Assembly: GCA_043228905.1 (NCBI GenBank)
Contig: JBHGNT010000020.1
Coordinates: 5,766,001-5,830,000 of the forward strand
From: Azolla caroliniana
Lineage: Eukaryota > Polypodiophyta
Length of the DNA: 64,000 nt
Direction: 5' to 3'
Positions 33,273-43,993 of this stretch are shown piece by piece. Positions within the stretch are counted from its first letter, which is position 1. Each line of letters begins with the position of its first letter. The translations under genes were made by a program, and so were the position numbers. Below the pieces are notes generated by a model. That model was not told the origin of the DNA and made no database searches. It saw only the letters and a program-made list of their open reading frames with translations.

Positions 33273-36200
33273 CTACATCGCTAGGAGAGTATCCATATCA
33301 TTGGATTCATCATCAATCGGTGAACTATTATCCACATTTAGCACAGTAGTATCCACTCCAGATAGACTCGCTACCGTGGGGTCTTCCGTTAAGTCATCGT
33401 CAAGCTCTACAAGTTCACCAGGTTCACCAGCCAAAGGAGGAATCGGTTCGCGAGAGGCCGGCTGAAAACATTCAGTATCTGCCATATGTTTGGCCCCTAC
33501 CTCCTCATCTTGATCGGGGCATTCCCAAAGCGCACGAAGCCTCATGTTGATGAAGTTCACCTGCTCCTCATCTTTCTCCAATGTGACCGAATTTCGGAAA
33601 AGCTTCAAAGCACATGCCGAAGTGGTGCCTAAACACCATAAATAAGAAATAATCAATATTATCATAGGTCTAAATATCAATAAAACCTTCAACACATTGG
33701 GAAAATTATTTAACCATTTACCTGTGCCAGAAAAAACAAGTCCAATATCCAGTCATCTTCATTCAAAAACATCTCCACAAGGCGCATCATTAAATGTTGG
33801 GGCACCTGGTAGGGATTCACAAGCCCGTGCTCAATCATGGTCCTATGTCGAAGCTTCCGTGTCACGGCTGGATATACGAGCAGGTATGAGCATCCCACCT
33901 CATTCGAATGCTCCTTGATTCTTTGCTTCTTGATCTTGTCATAATAACCAATTGTTATATATTCCATTGCGTTGACGAACCGAAAAGTCGGTCCCCTGTT
34001 TACATTGGTTTTAATCCATTGAGAAAAAAGTTATAGTAGTTTAAAATATAATATATAATTCCTATTGAAATACAATGCTTTCGATAAAATCCTTACCAAG
34101 CAAGGTTCTCAATTCCATGGCAACGAGATCTCAACGCTTGAGCCACGGAATATCCCTGATCCATGCTATGAAATATTACAATTCTTTACAAGGAAGCGGT
34201 GGTCAAGTCGGCGAAATCTTTTACCATTTTTTCCAACTGCTTGAACCTAAAAGGTTCGTCATGGTAGATTGAACTAGCCATACGAAAACCGTATGGAATA
34301 TCAGCTACCATTAACGTATACTCTTTCTTTGGCAGCTTTTGGATCATGACAGCCACATCACCACAATAAACATTGTAGTACAGATCTCTGGTGATGTCTT
34401 TTTTGTGGCTAAACTTCTTGAAGGTGTTGTCATCTTCCACCTGAAATGCCCTTACCAAGCGTCGATCCTTCTCTTTTCTGGCCCTTTCAAGATGCGCAAG
34501 AAAGGATGTTAGAAATTCATGTATATCCTTTATTTCACCAGGCCTCTTACTCCGACATGGTTTCTAAAAAAAATAAGAAATCAACAAAGTTATAGTGATA
34601 CATGAGATGGACCACCACAAATTGATCAAACAAAGAGTTATACTCACCCAATCCTTAAATGCAATGAAATATTCCGATAACGCCTTGTACGAAGACGTTA
34701 TCGAATATTTTTCAGTCACTTGTTCCCACGATAAGCAACCTAGTTGCATCATCATCACTTCTTGTATTTTCATATAGACTTTGTGGCTAAAAATTTATAA
34801 ACCAACATTAAAAATTCATTTCTTAAAACAAGATAAACCATAAAAAATTTAGTAAGACCTTACTTGATGAACTCTGTAACCATTTCCTCTAAGCTCAGCT
34901 CCTTTGCTACAACTCTTGAAAGCACATATATAAGAAGTTGCTCATCTTTGATCCCTTGCATTGCCCTCCATAAAGAGAGCTTCATATCATCTCCCGCTTC
35001 CTCAATGGTAGGTTCAATCTTTTTCGCAACTGAGCTCTTCAATTCTAATTGAGGGTCAACTTTCGACTTCTTTTGTCTTTGACCCTTCACTTCCTTATAC
35101 ACCCACATCGTAAATATTTGATCTTGAAGAGCCTAGACTCCTCCATCCCTAAATGCGAGTTGAAACCACGACTCATACTTTCTAATTCCATTAGACTTCA
35201 CCACATCGTCCACCACAATTCCCACTTCATGGAGACATTGACGCCGTAGAGCTGGATGTAGTTTCGCTCCAAATTTGGTTTTCCCGCCGAGGTACTCGTG
35301 GTGATAAAATGTAATGCATTCGATGGAGGACATCTTCTGCCGGTAGTCATTGTCATTATTCTGGTTCCATGCTAACAACTTCGCCTCCTCAGTTGTTAAC
35401 CCCACATAAATTTTGCATTCCGCATATTTGAAGAAGAACATTGGGGGATGCTCACGGACTAATTGCCGTCTGGCCTCCGCCGAGTGAGATCGTCGAATCA
35501 CAAAATAATTGTATTGGTCGTGCTTCTTAATATCAAAATCCTCTAGCTTAGAGCACTCAAGAGGATCCACCATTACAATAAAAGGCACGACCGTTGCATG
35601 AGGATTGATTTTCATCTTCTTCTTTAAATTTTGGACGTGCAGCTTATGTGGTTCCCTAATCTCCAAAGGGCGACGTCCTGTATTCTCATCCAGAGGGGGG
35701 CGATGAATATGGGTTATCGGAAGGTTAAAAACTTGCCCCTTCCGCACAAGTTTTCTATGCATTAAGTCCCTTCTAATTCTTTTTTGTTCTGATGAGAACA
35801 CATCAGATGCCAACTTTGCTCCTAGTGTAGCTTGAGCCTCTTCATCCTCTGTTGAATTCGATGACTCAGAATCTAACATTCTCGTCACCTTCTTTTTTGG
35901 AGGCCTGGACTGCACCACAGATTTCCTTATTGGTGCTTTAATGGGCGATAAGCAGGCTGTCTTCAAATTAACATGACCTTGAATATATGGCCTCGGTGTT
36001 GTTATTAAGTTAGTACTTGTCTCAATAGCATGTCAGAAGGATTCTAGCCCGCATGAATCCTTCAACAAGTAGTCTTTAGAGACCATCATCTGTCAGACTC
36101 CTTTTGTATAGTTGACTAATACAATCAAATTAGTTGAGTTTGCGTCTTCATAGTCCAGCCGCAAGATTTTGCCATAGCTAAATGCACGACCTTGAGCAAG

Positions 36201-36548
36201 CATACCACGTCCAGCCAGTCTGATAACTAAAAGTACTACTTTCTTTTTCGAGTCTACATATTGCATTGCCCACTCATATCCAATTAAGTCTATGTCTAAC
36301 TCGTCCTCACTTCCTCCAACCGTGGCAGATGTTTCCTAACTAACCTCGTCAAACGGCTGCCTCATGACTTCGTCTTCAAACATGAGTTTCTTTCCCTTTT
36401 GTGGATATGTCACAATAGGGATCTTTGTGGTGTCTGGAGGTAAGGTTGGATACTTAATCCGAATTCTGTTGAGTGGCCTCTCCTCCTTAGGATCAGTCGA
36501 CCTGCATGAAATAATACAACAGATGAACCTAAACCTATAATCTCTCAA
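33273..36548 (-). pseudogene. ParB-like + DNA methyltransferase gene, copy B
   Basis: The best-preserved 3' end. The N-terminal half is a single open frame 35966-35133, crossing the point where copy A is frameshifted. The ParB-like motif reads VIRRSHSAEARRQL where A and C have IGGSH, so two glycines have become arginines. After an in-frame stop (GGV*, near 35133): linker helices; exon MKIQEVMMMQLGCLSW...FKDW (34773-34650); exon with KKFSHKKDITRDLYYNVYCGDV, motif IV VADIPYGFRM and DDEPF-like HDEPF, with a stop at 34186-34188; then YITIGYYDKIKKQRIKEHSNEVG and DWILDLF; SACALKLFRNSVTLEKDEEQV; acidic C-terminus ending DTLLAM (stop at 33273-33275). Introns match those of A and C. Stops and the altered ParB motif indicate loss of function. 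Confidence 0.75.
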
Positions 36549-36921
36549 ATGAAAATGTATTGTAGTCCAAAAAAAGCGATAACAAAAAATAGTTTGGCCG
36601 TATGAAGCTCTTGCCTGACGAGTAGTGTAGTGGAGAAAGTTTTGTATGGCATGTCAAATTATATACAGTATGCAGATTGGTAGTATGGAACGCCAAATTA
36701 GCAATCCAGTATAGCTTTGGATTTGAAACCTAGGGACTGGACAGAGGAAAATGTACATTTAACGTCTCATAGTCCACCAGACAGTAAAATTAGTAAGATT
36801 TGGTATCCCCAACAGTACCTAAATATCAACTTTATTGACCCAATTTGACCGTATTTTGACCTAATTTAGGATTTTTTAACCTATTTTTACTACTTATTTT
36901 TTGTCTAATGTGTGTTATGAC

Positions 36922-37550
36922 CCCCAACTCGATACTACATATCGAGTTTTAGCCTGGGAGCCACAACTCGATACGCCGTATCGAGTTAAGACCCCCAATT
37001 TGATACGGAATATCGAGTTTAAGCCCTGGGAGCCACAACTCGATACGTCGTATAGAGTTAAGACCCCCGCGTATTGAGTTTTAGCACTGGGAGCCACAAA
37101 TTGATACGGCGTATCGAGTTAAGACGCCCATCTCGATACGCCGTATCGAGTTAAGACGCCCAACTCGATACACCGTATCGAGTTTTAGCCCTAGGAGCCA
37201 CAACTTGATACACCATATCGAGCTGTAACGAGTTGGGAGGCATAACTCGATACGGCGTATCGAGTTATGTCCCCCAACTCGATACGGTGTAACGAGTTAT
37301 GTCCCCCAACTCGATACGTCGTCTCGAGTTGTAGCCCTAGGATCCACAACTCGATACGTCGTATCAAGTTATATTCCCCAATTCGATACGGCGTATCGAG
37401 TTGTGACACCTAGGGCAACAACTCAATACGGCATATCGAGTTGGGGGACATAACTCGATACGTTGTATCGAGTTATGCCTCCCAACTCGTTACGGTGTAT
37501 CTAGTTCTAGCCTTAGGAGCCACTAGATACGGCATAACGAGTTCTAATAC
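36922..37550. repeat. Tandem array of 23-bp palindromes, copy B
   Basis: About fifteen copies of the same odd-centred palindrome (AACTCGATACG plus its reverse complement) with the same spacer phrases (GCCCTGGGAGCCACAA, TTATGTCCCCCAACTCG). The number and order of units differ from copy A, so the array expands or contracts. Confidence 0.9.
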
Positions 37551-38284
37551 GAAATATAAAGTACGTAGATAGTCATATGTCTGTATAGTTTAGGGTTTAG
37601 ATCCTACCTGATGTCAGAATAGGCAGTCTTTTTGCAAGGCATGATGATCGTGTCGGTTCGGGGATGCGTGAGGTATCTTGGGAGTTCTCGCATCTGTGCT
37701 TTGGCGCTCTGGAGAGTGGTTACGCTCAACTGTGGGGAATGAGAAAGAGAGGTCGGTTCTAGTTAAGGGAGGGGAAGGGACCATAGTTAAAAATGTAACC
37801 ACGGTTAGAATTAAATGCCGATAGTGCCTTTAGCTATTTATCTTAGAATTTGTATTTATTATTATCATAACATAATGATTATCTTTATACTTTATGTGTA
37901 ATATGATCATTATGATCTAGTAGTTATGATTTCATACTTATGTGTATTATGATTTAGTACCTATTATAATCTAGTACATATGATTTAATACATGTGCAAG
38001 GTCAGTCCAATGATTGAGTATACTTATCTACATTTATGGTAGTCTAATGATTTTGATTTTGAGAACATTCACTAATTGGGTGAGGATAGTGGTATTATGC
38101 AATTATGTCACGTGGACACGTGATCAATTTTGATTTATAACTAATAGAAATATAGAAAAAATTATATACTAAAATATACAAAAAATATATATATATTTCC
38201 TTAGAATTCTATTTGTAGTTTAAGTATGTCTTACAATTTGTATGCTTAGGGAGTGAAATATAAAGGATATTAGAACCTCAAACA
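37551..38284. promoter_or_regulatory. Upstream region of the transposase gene, copy B
   Basis: Non-coding and AT-rich; nearly the same as 12938-13680 of copy A. Confidence 0.45.
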
Positions 38285-38449
38285 ATGGGAAATAATTCAC
38301 CCTTTTCTGTTGAGGAATATCAACTATCATCGGATTCCTCACCTTCTCTGGGGTTTTCGGTAGAAGAATACCATTGGTCTCAAGATTCTAATTTCACCGT
38401 TGAGGAGTATATAATCTTCGACAGTCTAGTCAATATGACAAGATGCCTT

Positions 38450-38854
38450 TGTAAAAGAATAGCGTGCGGAAGCAATAGAAAACCAAACACAGAAACGCAA
38501 GTTTAATGGAGAGCTTAGAATATACACAGTACACGGGACAGATAGAGAGAGAGAGCACACAGAAACGAAATTCAAAATATTACTCAATCTGTACATCGTA
38601 TGTGTTCAGTGAACATTTTTATACAAGTCCATACGGACTAACAGAAGTACGGTGTACTTCAATGCTCACACAAGCATCTAACACTAACTATGAGACATTA
38701 ACTTCCTAGTAGTCTAGGTTGCTACTAGGCTTCTAGTTACTGGTGGATCTGGCTAACCGGCTCCACAGCTCACCGGCTCACTTGCTCACTGGCTCACCGA
38801 TCTGGCTCAGCCTTATTCAGTCGATCCGGATCCGGTTGAGCTTGCCCCTCAACA
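38450..38854 (-). repeat. 3' LTR of deleted copia (405 bp)
   Basis: Plus-strand edges TGTAAAAGAATAG and CCCCTCAACA. Matched by 42626-42950 in the opposite LTR. Confidence 0.82.
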
Positions 38855-39254
38855 CTCCCCCTCAAGCTCAACTTGAAGTCGGATTGTAGTGTCAGTCTCC
38901 ATGGCAGCCGGTCCTTCCACCCGGCTCCTTCTGGCGTCACTCTGCCTCACTCATGCTCCTCGTCCGGTCCGGTCCCATTTGCCGCGACCCTTCTGTTTCT
39001 GCGCACCTCGACCTCCTCGATCGGCTTGTCTATTCAACAGGCCCAATTCACCTCCCTCGCTGTTGTGACTTCGGTGCTTGCCGATTCGCCTATTCCTTCG
39101 TGTTGGTGTCGACTTTCGCTACCTTCTTGTCATCTTGGCCTTGAATGATCTGTTTCCTCCAAATTCGTCTATTGAACCGAATCGGTTGTCTCCGATTCGT
39201 TCCAGCTCTTGTCCGAATCAATCACTCCCGATTCGTTTTCTGGTTCCAGGCCCT

Positions 39255-40330
39255 TCACCACATCGGACCATGTCCGGGTCTTGGCGGCTCTGTCCTTCTT
39301 GACTTTATCGCCACTGCCGCTGGTTCCGACTTGTTCGGATATGTCAACTTCCTTTGTCGACTCGGCTCCTTTCTTTTCTTGTCTCTCCCCTTCTCGGGTC
39401 TTCCCTTACTGGCGTAACCGACAGTCTCTTTGCCTTTGCCCGTTCCGGTGTCGTTGCTAGTTCTCCCCCTCAAGTGTGGCACGTCGAGATGTTGAACACC
39501 AAGCATTTCGATGAAGTGTTGCAACTTGTCCAATCCGAGCGATTTGGTGAAGATGTCGACAACTTGCCAATCTGTATGAACATACCAAAGTTCAACTTCA
39601 CCGCTCAGGACACGCTCACGCACGAAGTGGTAGTGCACTTCTATGTGCTTTGTACGAGCATGGAATACGGGGTTCTTGGCGAGTTGCATGCTGCTTATGT
39701 TGTTGCAGTAGATCAGTATCGGGGTCAACACCTCGATCCGCAGGTCTTGCAGCAGTCGCCAAAGCCAAATGGCTTCACAGGTAGCAATGGTAGCGCCGCG
39801 GTATTCAGCCTTAGTGCTCGAAAGGGCCACTGTTGGCTGCTTTTTGCTGCTCCACACAACAGCAGCGCGACCAAGGTAAAACATATAGCCGGAGGTGGAT
39901 CGGCGATCCGATGCATCACCGGCCCAGTCAGCATCGGTGTAGCCAACTAGCTCTTCGGTTATACCATGCCGGTATAACAGTCCCCAGTCCTTCGTGCCGC
40001 TCACATATCGCAAAGTTTGATGCGCGCATAGAAGGTGCTCCATGGTTGGCTTCTGCATATATTGGTTGATCACGCCGACCAGATAACTGATGTCGGGTCG
40101 GGTGATTGTCAAATATATAAGGCTTCCGATGATTTGTCGGAACCACTTCTCATTGCAGGCCGGTCCGGAGTCGGGATAGAGCTTCTAGTTCCGGTCCAGG
40201 GGACTAGAGATCAGTCGGCATTCCGTCATGCCGAACTTGTACATCATATTCAACACATAGTGTCTTTGTGAGAGCAATATGCCGTCGAAGGTTTGGATCA
40301 CCTCGATCCCAAGGAAATAGTGAAGGTCCC
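39255..40330 (-). pseudogene. Copia RT C-terminus and RNase H
   Basis: Open from 40112: [114 protein letters not shown]. The expected CDN is CNN here, so one RNase H catalytic Asp is lost. It continues upstream in shifted frame as RT thumb (FLGIEVIQTF, MYKFGMTECR). Confidence 0.85.
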
Positions 40331-40361
40331 CCAGGTCCTTCATCTCAAATGTGTCCGACAG

Positions 40362-41744
40362 CTAGGACTTGACTCCGCTGATTTCATCGAGTTTGGGTTC
40401 GGTGATGACTAGATCATCAACATACAGCAAGATGCAAACCGGACCGTCTGGATCTTGTCGGATGAACAACGAAGAGTCGGACTTGGAGGCCGCAAACCTC
40501 ATCTTACGCAACCGGTGCGTGATCTTCACATTCCAAGCTCGGGGGGCTTGCTTCATGCCATAAAGTTACTTCTTCAGTCGGCATACCGCCGACTTGTTCA
40601 TCTCCGTCTGGAAACCGGGAGTGTCGTCTCCGGTTTCGACCACTCCCGGTTGTTCCGGTTTCTCCAAGAAAGAGAACCACTCTTTCTGGCTCGTCATGTG
40701 ATTCGACGCAGTGAAATCAACGTACCACACTTTCTTCGATTCGAAAGTGGTCTTCTTCATTGAGTTAGCCTCGTGTTTCATCACCAAGGTTGGCCCTTTA
40801 CCAGCTTTTCCGGTTTTGGATCCTCCCGATCCTTCTGCGTAGTGTGAGTATTGTCGGTTCTCTCTATCGTCCTTGCCAGATCCGGATCTGTCCAAATCGG
40901 CGCGTTTCTTCCAACACTCACTTTCTCTGTGGCCCTTTTTACCACAACACCAGCATTCTGTGTCGGCCTTTGCTTGCCGGCCTCCGCCGCCGCCTTGACT
41001 CCCTCTCCTTGTGGAGTGTCCGGAACTGCTGTCGGCACTTTCTCTGTCCCTTTGTTCATGCTCTTGCTGGCCGCTACCATTGCGAGCTGACCCGCCTCGT
41101 CCACCACGCCCACGGGGCCGATCCGCCTCTGTGTACAACATCTAGTTGTCAGTGGGTGCACTTGTTGACGCACTGGCGTGGTTCTCCTCTACAAGGAGCA
41201 TCGACTGTAAGTCGAAAAATGACGGTCTATTCTCCCGTGTACACACAGAAGTTCGGAACACTCCGAACTTTGACACCAAACCTCCGAGACAGATTTGCAC
41301 CATATCGGCTTCTTCGATATTCACATCGATGGAGACCAAAGAGTTGCAAATGTCCTTGATTTTGGAGGTGTAGTTTGCCACTGAAAAGTCGCGTTGTCGT
41401 AGGTTTCTCAGCTCCTATCGGAGTTGAAGCTTCCTGGCTGTAGTGCTTGCGGCGAAAATCTTCTTCAGATTTCCCCAAGCATCTTTTGGTGTTTTTGCAT
41501 CCCGAATGTAGCTTAGGAGCTGTTCGCCCACACAAGACGCGAAGCAATACAATACTCTGCTCCCCGACTGTTCCCACACCGGGAAATCTCTGTGTGTCAA
41601 TTCGGGTGATGTGTCATTTGCTCTATCGACATAGCTCCAATAACCATGCCCGAGCAAGTGTTGGTGCATCTTGTAGGAGCAAGACGCGTAGTTGTTTCTG
41701 TCGAGCTTCTCGGTAGGAAGCGAGCTAGTCATGCCTCTATCCAT
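40362..41744 (-). pseudogene. Copia gag-protease joined to RT by deletion
   Basis: Gag starts MDRGMTSSLPTEKLDRNN (41744) and runs with a stop near 41415 to the knuckle CWCCGKKGHRESEC and a Gly/Arg/Ser-rich stretch (RPRGRGGRGGSARNGSG). Protease reads VWYVDFTASNHMTS (DSG changed to DFT). Within TGDDTPG the reading jumps, in frame, into FQTEMNKSAVCRLKK of RT, so integrase and the first RT motifs are gone. RT continues YGMKQAPRAW and ILLYVDDLVI (catalytic motif intact) after a stop. Confidence 0.83.
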
Positions 41745-41820
41745 TTGTTTTTTCTTTTTTGTTCTCCTTGATTAGTTTTCTTTTCAAGCTATGTCAGTTG
41801 CAAAGGTTCTCAACCCTCGC

Positions 41821-41832
41821 GCTCTGATACCA
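41821..41832 (-). other. Primer-binding site (tRNA-iMet type)
   Basis: Minus strand TGGTATCAGAGC lies next to the LTR edge TGTAAAAG. Confidence 0.88.
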
Positions 41833-42950
41833 TGTAAAAGAATAGTATTGTCGTGAAGAATTTCGGCCAGAGGCGGAAACCGGGAAATATTGGCTACATC
41901 GGCAGGGTGCACCATGTGCACTCACCCTTGTGTAATTGTGTGAATAATAGGAGTTAAGTCGGGACGAAGAATCCCATGTAAATCGGGATTTATCCCACAT
42001 TGTAACGCATCCCTCTCCTTATTCTATAAAAGGAAGGGATGGTCCCTTGTAGAAGGGTTGCCCATTTTGTATTAGTAGGGTATACCGTTAGACGGAGTGA
42101 CGTTCTCTCTCTCTCTCTCTCTTGTTTTAGGGTTTCTTCTTCTTGCTCGCCTCTTTTCTTTTCTTCTCCTTCGTCCTTCTCTGCGTCGAGCCTTGGCATC
42201 TAGCGTTACAGTTTTCTGCCCTATACTCTGTGCAAGACCCCGTTCGGCACGACAAGCCCGAGAGCTCCCCGACCGACGGCTTGGCAGTAGACAACGGTTG
42301 TATCTCGTGCGGCCTAGGTCTGGCTTGAAGTCGGTGTTGATTCTCATTGTCTTGTAAATACATATACATGTGGTTGTGCATATTCGGGTCTCTGTTGGTG
42401 TGCGTCTATGTGTCTTAGTGTTTCTTTCTTGCTTATGTACATGTTCGTGCGAGTGTCAATGTTAAGCGCCTGCTCTCTCTCTCTCTCTCTCCCTCCGGTT
42501 GCTTCCGGTGTGCTCCTGGGGTGCCCCGAAAGGAGTGAAGCGCGGCTTCCTACGCTCCGTCACTCCCTAGTCCAAGACCCCCGTGGTCCCGCCTTTCTCC
42601 ACGCACGCGCATAACAACGCGACAACGTGCGGAAGCAATAGAAAACCGAACACAAAAACGCAGGTTTAATGGAGAGCTTAGAATATACACAGTACACGGG
42701 ACAGATAGAGAGAGAGAGCACACAAAAACTCAATTCAAAATATTACTCAATCGGTACATCGTATGTGTTCAGTGAACACTTTTATACAAGTCCATACGGA
42801 CTGACAGAAGTATGGTGTACTTCAATGCTCACACAAGCGTCTGACACTAACTATGAGACATTAACTTCCTAGTAGTCTAGCGCTGCTACTAGGCTTCCGG
42901 TTACTGGTGGATCTGGCTGACCGGCTCCCCAGCTCATGGGCTCCCATACA
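41833..42950 (-). repeat. 5' LTR of deleted copia, split and truncated
   Basis: LTR sequence at 41833-41845 and 42626-42950 flanks foreign sequence. The outer end (TCTGGCTCAGCC...CTCAACA of the other LTR) is missing. Confidence 0.72.
41849..42613 (+). repeat. Probable solo LTR nested in the copia LTR
   Basis: TGTCGTGAAGAA to GCGCATAACA. It contains a TATA-like TTCTATAAAAGGAAGG at 42022 and CT microsatellites (42104-42122, 42475-42491). Boundaries are uncertain because no clean target duplication was seen. The open frames here have no protein features. Confidence 0.45.
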
Positions 42951-43279
42951 CAGACTCGGGTGAGAATGTAGGTGATTGTCAAAGTCCCGAAAGTATTTCT
43001 ACCCAGCAACAGAGAACAAATGTGCGCCAAGAGGAGGACACACCAATATCAACTAAGGATGACAAGACATAGCTTGAAAGGGTCTCAAGACGTATTAGTC
43101 GAGAACAATTTGCTTTAGTGACATCTGAGGCTCAACTTACCGTAGATGTTAAAAAGACATGTTGCGCTCGTGGGTGTATGGTGATGATTGGAAAGCAAAA
43201 CTTGCGGTCTTTGAGACGTTACTATTTTTCACTCAATGGTGATGAACAAAACACCTATCTTATGACACATTTACAGATG
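42951..43279 (+). pseudogene. Transposase segment between the two insertions, copy B
   Basis: Homologous to 13870-14220 of copy A (VDVKKTCCARGCMVMIGKQN and RSLRRYYFSLNGDEQ). It ends at the duplicated target AGATG (43275-43279). Confidence 0.8.
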
Positions 43280-43993
43280 TGAAAGGACTACACGCTCCCG
43301 AAAACAACGCTCGGCCACAAATGAGTCTAGGATCAAAACATAGAAAATGGGTAAGGTACGCATGACACAGTGAAGAGAAGAGTACACAAGATGTTAACGT
43401 GGAAAACCCAAACTAGGGAAAAACCACGGCAGCCCACAGACTGCAAACTATCACTATATCACAATGTACAATAGTAAAGCATCGAGGCAACGACCTGGAG
43501 CTTGCTATCTTCGCCACAGGCGACGGTTAAAGCAGAGGCAACGACCTCTTCCTCTCTCTCTCTCTCTCTACACAGTTACGCACTCAAATCTTGCACCAAC
43601 AAGAATGACCACTATATTACACTAAGTTCGCCCTAAGTCATCTTTATACTAAAATGACTTTTTGGCTATTTGCAAATATAGCCACGATGGACTCTCAGAA
43701 ACATATTTATGAATATGTCCCTTCATCCGGTGAGCAGTCCTCACCGGGCCTGCATCATCCGGCGCTTGCCGGGCACTCGTCATCCGGTTCTCACCGGGCC
43801 TTGCTTGCCAGGTACTCGTCATCCAATTCTCACCGGGTCTTCCATTGCCGGGTACTCGTCATCCGCTTCTCACTGGGTCTTCCGTTGCCGGGTACTCCAC
43901 ATCCGGATTCGGCCGAGGCCTATTGGCCGAGGCCGAGTTGCTCATCAGCACTGTTCTTCTCACTTCCCATCCGGAGGGACCTGTTTCCTAACA
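43280..43993 (-). repeat. Solo copia LTR with TSD AGATG (714 bp)
   Basis: TGAAAGGACTAC to TTTCCTAACA, flanked by AGATG at 43275-43279 and 43994-43998. Copy A shows the empty site (ACAGATGGTGTCAGAC near 14213). Same LTR family as 3137-3740. Left by LTR-LTR recombination of a full element. Confidence 0.93.

Larger units (their letters stand above)
38450..42950 (-). mobile_element. Internally deleted copia in transposase N-terminus
   Basis: Minus-strand element: 3' LTR 38450-38854, polypurine tract at 38855-38873, RNase H/RT/gag, primer-binding site 41821-41832, and a 5' LTR (41833-42950) split by another insertion. The outer part of the 5' LTR and some transposase codons are missing at the right junction, so no target duplication remains. 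The integrase and the N-terminal half of RT have been deleted, making it non-autonomous. Confidence 0.82.

Noticed and set aside
39354-39950. 198-codon plus-strand open frame
   Set aside because: It is the antisense shadow of the copia RNase H on the minus strand.
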